From positions 270,456 through 334,455 of the forward strand of contig VFFE01007645.1 in assembly GCA_008921705.1 (NCBI GenBank): 64,000 nt of DNA, written 5' to 3'. Each line of letters starts with the position of its first letter. Within the stretch, counting starts at the first letter, position 1. Under the pieces are notes generated by a model, which saw only the letters and a list, made by a program, of their open reading frames with translations, was not told where the DNA came from and searched no databases. Both the position numbers and the translations under genes were made by a program. Positions 46,380 to 59,399 of the stretch are shown one piece after another. Source of the DNA: Burhinus oedicnemus. Taxonomy: Eukaryota > Chordata > Aves > Charadriiformes > Burhinidae.

Positions 46380-47110
46380 GGAACACCGCGATACTGCAGG
46401 GAACCAAGTACTCCGTGCCCGTGGGCACGGTGTCCCAGCTGCTCCCGCACTGCCCTCCTCTCGTCGGGGCTGCCGGCCCCGCGCGTGGCTCTGCTGTAGA
46501 GGGGGGTCAGTCGCACCTCCTTCGTTAGGCTTACTGCTCCGGGCAGATTAAACAACCTCGGGAGCTCTGTCAAGCAAGGCTAGAGCAGGCGCTATTTGAG
46601 ATTTGAATAAACGTTCGTGAGCTCTTTATGTGCTCCGTGCTGATTTTCTTAATTTCTTCTTAAAATTTGGCTTAATTCTGTGAACAAACTACTCTAGTAT
46701 CTTCTCCCAAGGATTTTAACAAGTAATAATAATGGTTTCAAGGAGCTGAAAGTTTATTATTAAAAAAAAACCAAACCAAACAACCAAGGGTCCTGCTTTC
46801 TTATCCTCCTAAGCTTCCTCACAAGTCTCTGCTCCAAAGGTCCCATGCTAAGTAATTTACTGAAAAATTATCTAGGAATATTTGGGTGGGAGTTGAGGGA
46901 CAGAACTGAGCAAAACCTAAAAATTCCCTGTAATACCTAGCTGAGCCGCTTTCTTGTGCTTCGTGGACTGAGCTGTGCTCCGGGAAGCGCGCTGCCGGGA
47001 GCCTCCTGCGTGCCTGGAGCAGCCGCCCTGGCAAGGCGGGATGTGCGGCTCGCTGCCGGCACCGCCGTGGTGGTCGGCCCCCGGCTGGTCAGCCCCGCCG
47101 GGCACGCTTG
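46380..47110. other. Two CpG-dense patches (46380-46520 and 46975-47110)
   Basis: Both patches have many CpGs (such as GGGCTGCCGGCCCCGCGCGT near 46465 and GCTGCCGGCACCGCCGTGG near 47052) separated by AT-rich sequence with an A/C-rich run at 46761-46790. No TATA box, splice donor or long conserved frame identifies them as promoters or exons. They may be GC-rich remnants of an old CpG island. Confidence 0.3.
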
Positions 47111-50100
47111 GAGCGCCCCTCCTTTAAAATGGTTGTGTACCTGTGGATGCCAGTTCTTAAAGCATTTGCCACTTTCTTAGGGCCCTTTATCTAAGGATCG
47201 TTCCTGGATCTTTGTCTGTGGTGTCGCTAACCTCATTTAAAGGAAATCCAGCTTTTAAAAAAATGTTTCGATGCCTTATTATGCTGACCTTAATCAGCTT
47301 GATGTGACTTCATTTTGGGATGACATTATGTTTCATTTCCTTGGATTTTATTCTAATGTAAGCGTCAGTCTGTCCTTCGTGGAGTAAAGCTATTGGAATT
47401 TTTTAAAGTTTAGAAATAAATATTTTGAATTGTGTTTCTACAAGGACATTTCTGAAAACCTACAACCTGTTTTCCACATGTTCCCGTAACGGCAGTTAAT
47501 GGAGTTCTTGTTCGTAATTCTTAAATCTCTGAAAGTAACTAGTTATATATAGCTTGTATGTGTGAGCCCACAGCAGCACTAAGGTTTTAGGTGTCTCCTT
47601 TAAAAAACGGGTACAGATTTGTTTGTGTTAAATGACTGCTATCAAGTTAGTGTGACAAAAATTAGACGAGTCTTTTGGTGACAGTCAGTGAGTAGCAAAG
47701 TACAAGTTAGCAAGACTCTGCTGTAGCTGAAGTCAGAACAAAAGTGGTAGCAATGGTGCTGTTCGCAGTTGGATCATAGTTATAGGCAACAACATTAATC
47801 AGAGGAATTTAATATCTGTCAGTCTTGCCTGAAATGGATAGACAACTTAAAAACAAACACGCTTTCAACGCGTTGTTCCTGAATGTTACCCAGATTCCTG
47901 CTGATGTGGCAATTGCTGTGTGTACCTGAAAGCTGGGGCCATCACCTACTGCTTTTCTCGGCTGCTTTTGGCTAACGCTACTTTATGAACCTCATCAAGG
48001 AGCGCTTTGCTATTAAAACCTCCCTTGACTGTAGAGTGATTTAATTACATTCAATTAAACATCTCTTGCTCAAAAAGGAAAAAAACCCCAAGATTTATTT
48101 CATTGATGAGAAGAATTGCAAATGTCATCTAAAAATGATGCTGAATCAGATTCCTCTGAGACATTCATTTCATTCAGAGGAGCTGTCTGGGTTACAGGCA
48201 TATTGTTTATTAGACAATAATAGCTCTGTTATTTCTTTCTCAAGCAGGTAAAAGCCTTTTGGCAATCTTACACTACTGAAATTCCTGTCACGTTCAGAAT
48301 CTCTTACAGGAAGCTAAAACATCAGTATGAGATTAAGCATTAAAATTTAAAAGGTTTTAGGTTTTGTGAGACACTGCAAACCGTGATCCTTGTGAAAATA
48401 TATATATGTTATCGCACATGCGTCCACACATATATGCATATAATGTGTTCACAAGGAATACCTAAATTCTCTTGTGAAAATGTATAAAAATATATAGACG
48501 TATATAATAAAAAAAATCATGGTCGGGGGTTGGCTGATTCCCGTGTTCTTTTCTGTGCTCAAATTCCTAAACCTATTGAACTACCCAGTTACTGTGAAAC
48601 TTTATTCTTTCCTACAGAAATAATTGCTGGAGACTTATCGCTAGGCATATGAAGCAGCACAAATTACCTTCAGCCTCCCTAAAGTCTTTGAAGTAGCGTT
48701 TGTTTGGAGCTGGTGCTCACTAGAGGGATGCGGTGCTGTGGGTTGCACGTAGATGAATTCCCTGCTGCGGAGTGGCTACCAGCTGTTCCTCTTACAACTT
48801 TAAAACACAAAGATTCACTGTCGAGCCAACAAAACCTGCCAATATGCTCATTACCCAAACCAGGAGCTAACTAATGTAGAAGGTGGTGGATTTACGGCTA
48901 CATTAAGCACTGAGGAGAATTTCAATTCCCCCACCCCCAACAAAAAGAAAACCACAGACAAACTCCAGAACCCAAACGAGTCTTTTTCCCTTGGAATTCA
49001 AAGTAGGGGTTTATGTTTCTAATGGCTTTAATTAAAACGATGATTTCTCAGGATGTTTAACAGGTACTATCAATCTCTCATCCAATAATTAGCTATCTGC
49101 TATGCCTCAGATGGGACGCTTTTTCTTGCTGTTCACCTATTTTTAGTGGTGTTACGTAATTGAAACGAAAAGCCCATTTCGGCAAGCTGGGAGTCAGCTC
49201 TGATGTTTAACGGAGTGGGGGTCTTCTGTTGCCTGTCACTCGGCATCAGACAAGAGCACCAGGCTACCGCTGACAACGTGGCATTAGGACTATTGAGTGG
49301 GCTGGGAGCGTATGGTGTTTTCTCCTGGCTAAAAACCCATTAATTTGTGTACCTGTGATGATCCTGCTGTGAGAATAGAAAGTATACGTGATCAGAAGAA
49401 CTGGCCTGTTAGCAAGCTGCTTATGAAATCAATAGTAGATGTTACGCATGAATCTTTGCAAATGAATCTCTTGCTTCTGTTTTTTCTTCTTTTATCCTTT
49501 AAACTGCACTTGCAGAAAGCTTCTCTAGTTTTTAGCAGATGTCTTTAAAGAAAAGTTTATTGGTCTATTAAACTAGTTACATTTCCTCTAAACTAACATG
49601 CTGTTTTGTTTGTTTTTTTTTTAAAAAAGGTGAGTATTCCATGTTATGACACTGTAGAGGATCATGCTGTTGTTGAACATTCTTTTCCTTTGACAACAGA
49701 TGTAAGCTCCTGTTGCTGTAGGTCTCTATTAAACCTGAAAACATACGAATCGCACAAATATAACTCATTATCATTGTTGTGAGGCTAGTATTTATCAACC
49801 ATGACTAATCTATGTTCCTCCAATGTACATAGCCATACAAAATGCTAAATGTAATGGGTATAAAGGATTTGGAAATGATAAACATGTAGGCACGCGACTT
49901 ACAATAATGCTTTGTAGTTATTTTTTAGTCTTTTTTCAGTTCTAAGATAGGATTTTGTGGCCACCTGTTTGCAGTTGCTGGTTCGTCTGAGAGAGAGTTA
50001 AAGAGTCAATGGTGTGTTCATGCCAACAGTTTGGAGAGCAAGGATAACTCCAGGAGATTTAGGATGTAGCCCGGGAGAGGACTTCTAGAAACAGCCCTAT

Positions 50101-50595
50101 TCAGAGATTAGTTGAACAAATTTATATGTGTTTGTACCATTCTCTCTGGTAATAATGCCAATTCTTGCAAAGTGGTGAATTTTGACTATGTATGATGTGC
50201 ACACTTCGACAGCTGAAGAGGTTTGGGAAGCCTCCTGATCACAGATCTGCTTTTGAAGTGTTGCTTTTGATATATTGAACCAAGGTCAGAAAGCACGATC
50301 GCTCCTGCCTCTCTCAAGGATTCAATTACTTGAGACCTGATTCAAGATGCACTTGTGGAACAACTTTCTGATGCTTAATGACAAACGCTTTCAGTTACGC
50401 TGCTCACAGCTCAATTAATGGAAAGGTTTTGCTGAAAGGGGTTGAATTAATTTTATTTAATATGATGCAGAATTTTATGAAAAGTTTTCTTTTACGGAAG
50501 TTATGTGTCCAGACCGGCTTTCTTGACTATAAGATATTTTCAAGACTTGTAATTACAATTTACCATGATGAGTTGAATTTATTTTTGTCTGTAAG
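47111..50595. other. Non-coding stretch with an AT-rich hairpin
   Basis: Strongly AT-rich. It includes an enhancer-like part at about 47240-47420, the hairpin at 48387-48457 and an acceptor-donor juxtaposition (TTTCTTTCTCAAGCAG|gtaaaa) at 48247/48248. No gene is supported. Confidence 0.45.
48387..48457. repeat. Imperfect 71-nt hairpin closed by a 10-bp stem
   Basis: TCCTTGTGAA (48387-48396) pairs exactly with TTCACAAGGA (48448-48457). Inside, an alternating AT tract on the left partly pairs with ACATATATGCATAT on the right. The size is in the range of a microRNA precursor, but the inner stem is low-complexity AT and no known mature sequence is recognised. A partial direct copy of the left arm (CTTGTGAAAATGTATAAAAA) follows at about 48472. 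Confidence 0.4.
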
Positions 50596-50735
50596 TAAAA
50601 AAAACAAACAAAAAACCCCCCAAAAACCAACCAACCAAAAAACAAACAAACAAAAAAACCCCAAACCCCAACAACAACAAAAAAAAACCCAAACAAAAAA
50701 AAAGCCAACAACAATAACATCAAAAAACCACCCTG
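50596..50735 (+). repeat. A/C-rich low-complexity tract
   Basis: The plus strand is almost entirely A and C, with local (CAAA)n, (CCAA)n and (CAA)n tendencies. Open frames on both strands here have very biased composition and are not genes. It may be the decayed tail of an inserted element. Confidence 0.9.
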
Positions 50736-53700
50736 GCAGAAAATTCTAAGTATTTCTCCATTTTTGAGGAGCTGCATCCCTAGAACGGAAAGCCAGCTGG
50801 AGAATAAGAAGCCTTTCGATTCTGCGCTGAGCCCTGGGGCTGTCACTTTTTTTTTAATAAGACAAGATGATGATAATATTGATTCGCTTTACACATTTTC
50901 AAGCTCTGCTAAAACAATGACAACTGGTGCAACTAAACATTTCCCAAGTTGTAAATGGTTTTTACTGAATTTTCTTTTTGGAAGGAATTGCTCCCCTATG
51001 TACTTTATAATTAAGAATGGGGTCTAACTATGTTCAGAACTTGATGGACTGAAGGCAGTCATTTGGAGGAAAGAGGGAGAAGAGAATTAAAAGAATGTAA
51101 GTTTTCGCCTTTAAAAGCAAGCGTTCTGTTTCCAAACGCAACGTTTTGGCGCTGTCAAGGCTTATCGCAGCCAGCACAGTTGGTGGTGAGAAGAGCACTT
51201 CCAGGAGGTCGCTTCTCCCTCTCCTCCGTGGTGGTGGGGGGAATGCGCCCTGCGAGTGAAGGCGCTGGACTTCTGAGCAGCTCCAGGCAAGGGCGGCACA
51301 TCTGTCCATCAGGGATTGCCGAGTCCCTGAGGAACCTGGAGAGGTGTTTCCTGGGTGTTACCTACTCCTGAGATCCAGCAGTGGGAGACTGAGGGATTGA
51401 TCTCCTCTTGAAGGAGTAGTTTTATTAAAGTATCATCGAAGTATTCCTATTAAAGGGATTAGGTTTATTTCTGTTGACTTTAACAGAAGCGTGATTGAGT
51501 ACTGAAAGAGGGAATTACAACCCCCGTTGTTGCTGCCCTTGATCTTTCTAAACACCGTGCTCATCCTGCTCACCCTTCTCCCTTCCTCTGTAATGGTGTG
51601 GAGTTTAAAAAAAGTTGAAGTAGCTTTAAAGGAGTGAAAAGTAAATTTCCCCTGAGCTATGAAAGTCAAAGCGGTAAGATCTTATTTTTTGTCTGTTTAT
51701 TTCTTCTTAAAAAAGCACTAGAGATTAAATTTCTCTAGAAAGTGCCACGGGAGTGCTCCGCTGGAGGTGGTGACCGCTGTAGGTGAGCGTTCAATACTGA
51801 GAGGAGGCGGCGGCGTGGCGCGGGACAGCCCTCCGCTCTCCTGCTTCTAAGACCACACAGCTAAAGTTTCATGGAAAAAATATTGTCGGTGCTGTGTGAG
51901 TTTCAGTGCTCTGTGATTCCTGTGACCACGCAGAGTTTCTCTGTAATTTGGCTCAAGCTGTTGTTTGACATGTTTTTCTGTTCACGCTGAGCGAGGCGAG
52001 TCGCCGGGGGTCAGAATGGGGTTGGGAGGCAGCAGGAACGCGTTTCAGCGCCACCTCGTTTCTCGTGCGACGATACGTGGATGTTCTGAGGCAAAGACAC
52101 TTCCAAGCCATCAGTTGGGTGAGAAAGCTCAAACTGTGGTACTGAAAATATGTCTGGGTAATGGAAGTACTAAGCTGGTTGTGTTGGCAAAATAAATTCA
52201 CTTTCAGAGATGCCAACAATATGGCAGAATTTTCCCAAACAATGAATCTATTTTGTTGCCTGAAGTTCCGGAGCAGAGGAAAAAAAAAAAACAGGGAAGG
52301 GGAAGAGGAACAACGAATAAAATGTTCTAAGCGACAACTGGCTATTCCCTGCTAACACAGGTTTATGTTAACATATTTTAGTTTAATAGGGTTTTTAAAT
52401 GTCAGCCAATTACTCCTTGGTATTAGTGTTTCAGCACTCCAAACATAAATTAGGGTATATTAAAATTTGAAGCTCTTCAAAGGCTATGCAGGTTATTTGT
52501 TCAGGGTTTCATGAGCATCAGTTTGATGCACACGTGTAATTATAATCATCATAAGCAAGAGTGTATGGAACGTTCCAGTGCATGAATCTCTAATATTGAG
52601 TAAGTCCTTATAAAAATGAGGCAGCCCATATGGGCGAACAGATGAAACACTGATAAACACTGTGAAATAAAGCAGATGTATGATTTATGCCCAAAGTTCT
52701 TCACTCCTAATGTTTACTGTCCATGAGGGGAGAGAAATAATTTGTTAGGCACCTCTGCAGTTCTAGGTACTAAATACCAGGATGACATTGCATCCTGAAT
52801 CACCACCAGCAGTATTGCTGCAGAAGCGGATACGGTTTTAGGGCTGCGTTTGTGGGTGATGGTGTGGTGTGATGGTTAGGACAATCACGAAGGGAGTGTT
52901 GGATTGCTATCCCGGTGACTGCCATCGAAATCATGGAGCAGACTGTTACTTCAACGGTCCTCTCTGCAATAACTTTGTTTCTCTTGTTCAAAATAATTGA
53001 TGTATATTGAATAATTTCATCTAACGTGTTGCAGCTGGAGAAAGGCGGTTGCTTATTGTAGCCTGATTGACTTGAAGTATTTGTTCTAGATGGGATATGC
53101 TATAGCTGAAAAAGCATGAGAGCATAGGTACCTAAGTGTTTATGAAAGACTTTATTCATTTGTGGTGAGTTTCTTAAGGCAAATACAGTGGATGAGTACA
53201 TAGACTCTTGGCTTGCCCGTAAACGGTAAGAGATTCATGTGTTTCAAGTGTTTGTAAAACAGGCTTTGCATGATTAGGTTTTGTAATAAGGCCCAATACC
53301 TTACAAGACGATAGATAATTCAAAGAGATTTTTAGTGGCAACAGCATCGTGATGTATGAGCAGGTGCCGCCGCCTCTTCCCCTGCCTTGGCTGGGCGTTG
53401 GACTCGGCGTTGCCGAGGGGCTAGCAGAGATAGTTTGCCCACTGAGAGCGGGTGCCCGTGCAGCCGGGGCAGAGGTGCGCTTCCGAGCAAAGCTGAGCTT
53501 CAGCTTTTACTCTGCGCTACGGTGCGGAAAGGCTAGTTCAGTGAAACCCAGCACCTTTTGTTTGGACCGTAATCGTCACGCACTTATGCCCATAGATAAA
53601 TGAATATTGGTTTAGGCTTGATTAGACTTGCCATACATTTCCTTGTAACAACAAAACTGTAATGCCTCGTGTCTTGACACACATAGGTGTTATGAGCACA

Positions 53701-54907
53701 GGTAACAGAGATGGAGTCTGTGGCTAAATCTGCTGGTTTCAGAGCCGGAGGAAACCCAGGCTACCTTGCTGCAGCTAGATGCAGACTTCTCAATGTAATA
53801 ATCTGATTGACTGTATTCGATGTTGTTCAGGAAGGCTTCTTTGCCACAAAATTGGCAAGGGTGTTTGGGATGTAGATACGAGGAGTGCCTCACAGCACAC
53901 CCAGCTAGTGTTTCTATAAGCATTAGAGTCAGCAAGATTTATTTCAAAGATATGACTTACTGGAGAAACCCAGCCTATTTAATGTCTATTGCCAATGATG
54001 CCGTTCCGGAGGGTGGAATTGGTTGTGCTCAGCCAAGAAATGAAACCTGGATTGTTATATACAGGCTACAATAGGTGCTGATTTCTTAGCCTGAAGACTG
54101 CTTGGTTACTCAGGGTTTGCTCCTGGCTAGTTAAAATATATTGAATGAAAAGGTTGATCTGTCCAAAGGATTTGCAAGTGAAATAGATGAAAGGGCATGT
54201 GGTATCAAAACTAATGAAAAGCAATGGGGAGATAACTTGTAGTGAAAAATTTATTCATGAAACTTCCTTTTTGTTCATAAATTTGTTGCAAACAGATGGC
54301 AATAGTCTAGAATGCATTTGAACTTGTTCTTGTAACTTCCCTGAATAATTCTTCATCAGGGGCTCACCGGTAAGTTGAACACTTTTTGTATAATTTGGGC
54401 AATTTTGATTGGCTCACCTGTGTCACCAGAGATCCCGCTCCCCGATTAGAGAAATGAAACTCTTGGTGCAGTGCTCTTCATTCAAATCCAGGCTAATTCC
54501 CTGTGGTATTTTGCCAACTTACTGGATAGAGACGATACTTTTATCTGAGGGCCAGGCAGGGATCAGCACAGCAGAAGTAATTAAACTTGATGTGCAGAAG
54601 GGGGAACTTCTTTATTTCCATTCTTTACAGATTTCTCCCAGGGTGGAAGCAGGTGAGCAGCACCCAGTGTGTCCGCTCAGCCTGTCTGCCTTTCTGCTGC
54701 AGGAGCGCCGAGGAGCCGGTTCTCAGGGTGTGTGAGAAGGGGAGAAGGCCACCGAAAGAGCGATACCCAACTGATTTGTCAAATAGCAAGATCTCCTAAT
54801 GCCTTGCAAACCACAATAATCTGCAAATGCAGCTCATACTAGTACATACATATGGGCTTCTCGTGGTGTAAATGGGGGAGGTGGGGGTCAGCAAGCAGCA
54901 GGCTTTT
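50736..54907. other. Non-coding stretch, nothing firm
   Basis: Mixed AT-rich DNA. Small CpG-containing segments occur at 51780-51840 and 53360-53530. A donor-like CCG|gtaagt at 54370/54371 has only a 10-nt interval to its nearest good acceptor. No repeat family was recognised and no coding gene is supported. Confidence 0.45.
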
Positions 54908-55358
54908 CATAGAAACATAGAGTGGTTTGGGTTGGAAGGAACCTTAAAGCTCATCTAGTTCCAGCCCCTCTGCCAAGAGCAGGGACACCTCCCACTAGAC
55001 CAGGTTGCTCCAAGCCCCGTCCAACCTGGCCTTGAACACCTCCAGGGATGGGGCAGCCACAGCTTCTCTGGGCAACCTGGGCCAGGGTCTCACCACCCTC
55101 AGAGGAAAGAATTTCTTCCTAATATCTCATCTAAATCTCCCCTTTTCCAGTTTGAAGCCATTACCCCTTGTCCTATCACTACATGCCCTTGTAAAAAGTC
55201 CCTTCCCAGCTTTCCTGGAGCCACTTCAGGTACTGGAAGGGGCTTGAAGGTCTCCCCGGAGCCTTCTCTTCTCCAGGCTGAACCCCCCAACTCTCCCAGC
55301 CTGTCCTCGCAGCAGAGGGGCTCCAGCCCTTGGATCATCTTCGTGGTCCTCCTTTTGA
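54908..55358 (-). mobile_element. CR1 LINE, 5'-truncated 3' end, minus orientation
   Basis: The plus strand reads CATAGAAACATAGAGTGGTT, then GGGTTGGAAGGAACCTTAAA, and continues through the familiar CR1 segments AGGTTGCTCCAAGCCCCGTC, AACACCTCCAGGGATGGGG and CTTCTCTTCTCCAGGCTGAA. These are the reverse complement of the CR1 3' region, so the element's 3' end is at 54908 and it is truncated at its 5' end near 55358. It covers the end of ORF2 and the 3' UTR and cannot move. Similarity to the general consensus is high, so it is much younger than the fragment at 15060-15345. CR1 is the dominant retrotransposon of birds, which makes this the main evidence for the host. Confidence 0.95.
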
Positions 55359-58300
55359 TGCAATTGGGAGCTTATGAGGTGCTGTGTGAATTTCTCTGTG
55401 CAAGAGGGTCTGGCTGGTTGGGGAGAGCTGAGGTTACACGTGTGTTTGTTCCTTTGGTGCTATTTCCTGTGGAAGATTTATGCGGCGCAAATGTTAGCTT
55501 GAGCGTAAGCTTTGCCACGACTGCAGCCCTGCAGGTTTTGGAGCTGTTTCAGGCAGGGAGTGTGGCTGTGTGCCGAGAAGGCAAAGCAGCGTTGTGGCAT
55601 GGTACCATGGGGGCACGGTACCATAGGCATGCCAAAACAGTAATTCACATTCTTAAAGCTTATTGTCATAAATGGTCGAAACTGGTTTTTAAAGTCCTTG
55701 TGGTGCTCCTGTCTGCCGTGGAGCTCCACGCACTCTGCCGAAGCCCGGACTGCGCCGAGCCTTCCCTCCCAGCCGCAGCAGTAACGCCGCTGCGGGGACG
55801 TCTGCCCTTCTGCAGGATGCACGGTTGCTCAGACTGGTCCTTGTGTGGTCCTTAGAAGGAAATCCAGCTAAAAGAATGCTTAAACTTGTTTTTTTCCCCC
55901 CTTGTTCTAGCGCCGTAGGTTCCTCCTTTGGTTGCTGTTGTGATGGATTACCTCACGGTCCTTCAGGTATCCCAAACGGAGCGGCACTGAGGAGACGAGC
56001 GCTCAGCAATTGCTACTTCCAGAACAGGCTGTGTGACAACAGCAATAAACATGCAGTTGCTTCTGAGGCAGCTCATGGAAAGGGAAGTGCTTTAACTGAC
56101 AGCGTTTTCAGTAGCACAGGCCCCAGGGAGTCTCAGACAAAGGAAATATTCCACAAGACTTTAGGAAACAGCGTCCTATTCAATTATTCATATTTTCACT
56201 GGGTTTCTGTTTTTTGAGAACGGCATAAATTGTTTGACACAGGCTTGGTTTTGAGGATTTTTATATGATCACTTTTGTTTAAAGAATATTAGAAACACTA
56301 TTTGAAATGGTAACTATGCTGCGAATTTCAAAGGGGTTAGAGACTGTCTGGAAGTCAAACGGAGTTGGGAACTCAAACCCTCCGGCAAAATCTTAGTTCT
56401 GATGTCCATCATTAAAATTGACCTGTAAGTAGCTTAAGGGCAAACAGAAGGCAAATTAAGTTTTTTCCCTTATGTGCGAGAATACACACGCATAATTCAG
56501 GAAGGCGATACGTAGGCTGGAAGGAGAAGTCAGATATCACAGGATACTGAAGTTTTGGGGAGGAAGAGAAGTGAGATGGGGACAATGCCATTACCAAACC
56601 ACAGTGCTCTGGTATAGTTGCAGAGCGCCCGTGGTATTGCATCACCATCGAGTTGTTTTGTAGCTTCCTTGGCAGTTTTGATAAAACCGGCAGCTGGAGC
56701 AAAGTTTTATTTGGTTAGAATTACTTACTTTTTCTTGGCTTTCCAGTGCTTGATGTACTTATTTAAAATACATCATCTGGGAAATAGAGCTGTCATGCTT
56801 CTCTGTTTTGTAATCTCACTTCACAAAAGAAGAAAGTTTGGAGATCGACCCTTTTCCATATAGGCATAAGGAACAGGGATGGTTCTGGGACAGTTGTGGT
56901 GCTAGTAGGTAATAATTAAGAAATACTGCGTGTTGGCCTTGCTAATGGGCATTTACTGTATGGATATGTGAGTTTACTTAAAGGTGGTTTCTTGAGAAAC
57001 AGGATGGGAGGAGAAAGGTATGCCTGAGATGGCAAATGCTTGTTGTGGAACAAAAAGAGGCCTTGGGTTTCTAGACTGACCTGCTGTTGAATTTATCCCA
57101 CTTCTTTGGTTGAGGAGGAGAAAAACCTGAGCAGTCACGGCTACGAAAGGAGTCCGTCCCCCTCCTGAGGGAGCTAGTTAAGAGGACTTCCTCGCTGAAC
57201 AGGCGGGGGTCCTGGCGGAAGCTCTCCTAGATGTGCAGGCACTTCCTCTGGTCTCGGAAAACTAAGGCTGCCTTGGCTATCCCCAGGAGACAGTAATCTC
57301 CAAGTAAGAGACATATGTTAACGCTGTCTGTTTTAATATCGTCTTTCTGTTATGTCGTCTTCCTACTGGGAGAATAAACTATTTTGAGTATGAGCAGATT
57401 CTTTGTTTATGGTGCGCAGCAGGAAGAGCAGCACGTATTAAACATAGTTAGACGCAGAGCATGCAGGGAGCTGGTGGGACGTGGTCCAGGAGTGGTAGAA
57501 GGGTCAAACGTTGGCACAGCAGAGTGGGAAGGGAGAGACAAGCATGGAGAGGAGCACGTAACACTGAAGACAACGGACTGCAGCCCAGACTTGTTTGCAA
57601 GTCCCAGTTACTGGTCCTCACAGGGGACTCGCCAGGTGAGACACGTTTGTTATCCACGGAGGCAGGATGGAAACCCAGGTCCCCTCTGAGCCCAACAGTC
57701 ATGTAACTTTTTGACTTCTTGGTTGTAAAGCTGGGTTTCTCTGCTTTATAGAGGGTAACTTTCAAAGATAATAGAACTATTTATTTTGATAAGTGATGGT
57801 GATATCTTAATAAATTAGCCCAGAACATGGTTAACAGAGACTGTCTTTATAGCTTCATATTTTCAGAAAACGAACCCAGTATGAAGGCAAAGTGTTCTAT
57901 GCAATTTTTTTATGCTGACATAAATGATACAGCTATTGCACTGTATGTTTTGTGGTTGTGTTTTGATTTTTTTTCCTCTTCAAACTTACAATGTTCTTAC
58001 TTCCCAGAATATCTGTATTAAACCAATTATGGTGCAGCACTTTCCTGGCACTTGATTTCAGGGGCAAATGTATTTAATTTGGTAGAATGAACACAAATAT
58101 CATGCCTTAAAGCGCTGCTACTTGTTTACATGTTATGATCGAATTACTTAAGAAACTGAGTCTAACTGTTGTTACGGTATGTAGAGACTTCTTAGTTCAA
58201 GCCAGAAACATTCCTATGATCCTTCCCAACACTTTCCTAACTCGGCAGTCTCTATCCTTGAAGTAATTTGCAAGCTATTAATTATTCCTGGAATTTAATA

Positions 58301-58485
58301 CTTTGCTTTCAGATGGATGGTAGAACTGTGTAAGAATCACAAGAGCTTGCCTAGCCTTTTTGCTTCCAGTAGAGTAGAATCTAGATATTACAGCCACGGA
58401 TGTGACAGAAGATTGTTGATGACTTTGGAGATATGAGCGTGGAAAGATTTCTTATAAGTAAAGCCCAGTTATCTTGCAAAAGGAA
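55359..58485. other. Non-coding stretch beyond the CR1 copy
   Basis: The 203-codon plus-strand frame at 55244-55855 starts inside the CR1 copy and runs past its truncation point, so it is a chance fusion and not a gene. The GC-moderate part at 55700-55830 has some CpGs. No splice-flanked exon was found. Confidence 0.45.
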
Positions 58486-58513
58486 TCTTTCTTCCCATCT
58501 CCTTCAGGTAAGA
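58486..58513 (+). promoter_or_regulatory. Recursive splice site motif (zero-length exon)
   Basis: A pyrimidine tract TCTTTCTTCCCATCTCCTTC ends in AG at 58507 and is followed directly by gtaaga at 58508-58513. A strong 3' splice site abutting a strong 5' splice site is the signature of a recursive (ratchet) splice site, used in vertebrates inside very long introns. This is the best match in the window. It would act on a plus-strand transcript. No such transcript is proven, and a chance match is possible. Confidence 0.4.
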
Positions 58514-59168
58514 ACTATGTAGGTTAGGATTTACATAGTTCCTGTGGTCTGACGCAATCGCAGGATAAACCTCTTGGGAGTCACAGATGGCACATCAAGC
58601 CTTGCACATCATAAACTTTACTGGATGATTTGAAGTTTTTCATAGTCCATCATAGGGGACATCTCCCATTAACCACGTTGTAAAGAGAATGGGAATGCGT
58701 AGCAATGAAATAGCAGTTCCTATGGGTCACTGTAAAGGTATGTGAGAAGCAAAACATCTTGAGTTTTGTCTGAAATATTTGTGATGCCTCCCAATTTAAA
58801 CGGCATGCTTTTCTGATAGGAGACTCGAAACATAGGAAGAAATAAGAATATGCCAGGAAAGATGCGTTTGTATTCAAATAGGATTTGAGTGTTGTGGAAA
58901 TCAAGGAAATAGGATATATTATTGCTCCCATGTTATGACACTTTAAACTGTGCTTCTTTGTGCTGTTAACAGCCAAGAGAGATTAGCAAATACAAATCGG
59001 AAAGGCACTGTGCAAAGCGCAGTGTAGATCTGTTTTATTTCCAAGTTGAGGTGGTTTAAGGATATACAAGGGGTGAGAAATTGGCTTACAGCAGCGCAGC
59101 GTGCACTTAAGAAAAAAAATGGCAAGAGTCAGCCTCAACTCACAGATTTCTAATGTCTGAAGTGTTGT

Positions 59169-59272
59169 CAAAAGGTTAGGACAGGGAAAGAGGAAGGGAA
59201 GACAAAGGAGGGGTGCAAAGAGAATGGAAAAAATGAGAGAGAAGGATGGGGCAAAGGAGAAAGTTTAGAAGC
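59169..59272 (+). repeat. Purine-rich tract
   Basis: About 100 nt of nearly uninterrupted A and G on the plus strand (units such as GGGAAAGAGGAAGGGAAG) with a few pyrimidines. It may form triplex DNA or bind GA-factors. It is not a regular microsatellite. Confidence 0.7.
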
Positions 59273-59399
59273 AGTGTGAAAATTTTCTAGGTGAACGTCA
59301 TGAAGTGATGCTGAACAAATAGTTACTCGTTTATTGTGAAGGCTGTGGCCTCTTCTCGAGGGGAACGGGAGCAAAGGGAGTCTGGTGTCCTGAATTAAT

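Noticed and set aside
50378..50846. Frames on both strands through the A/C tract (Lys/Thr/Gln-rich, or Phe/Gly-rich on the minus strand)
   Set aside because: Composition is dictated by the low-complexity DNA.
55244..55855. 203-codon plus-strand open frame, the longest in the window
   Set aside because: It begins in the antisense of the CR1 copy and crosses the CR1 truncation point into unrelated DNA, so it is a chance fusion.
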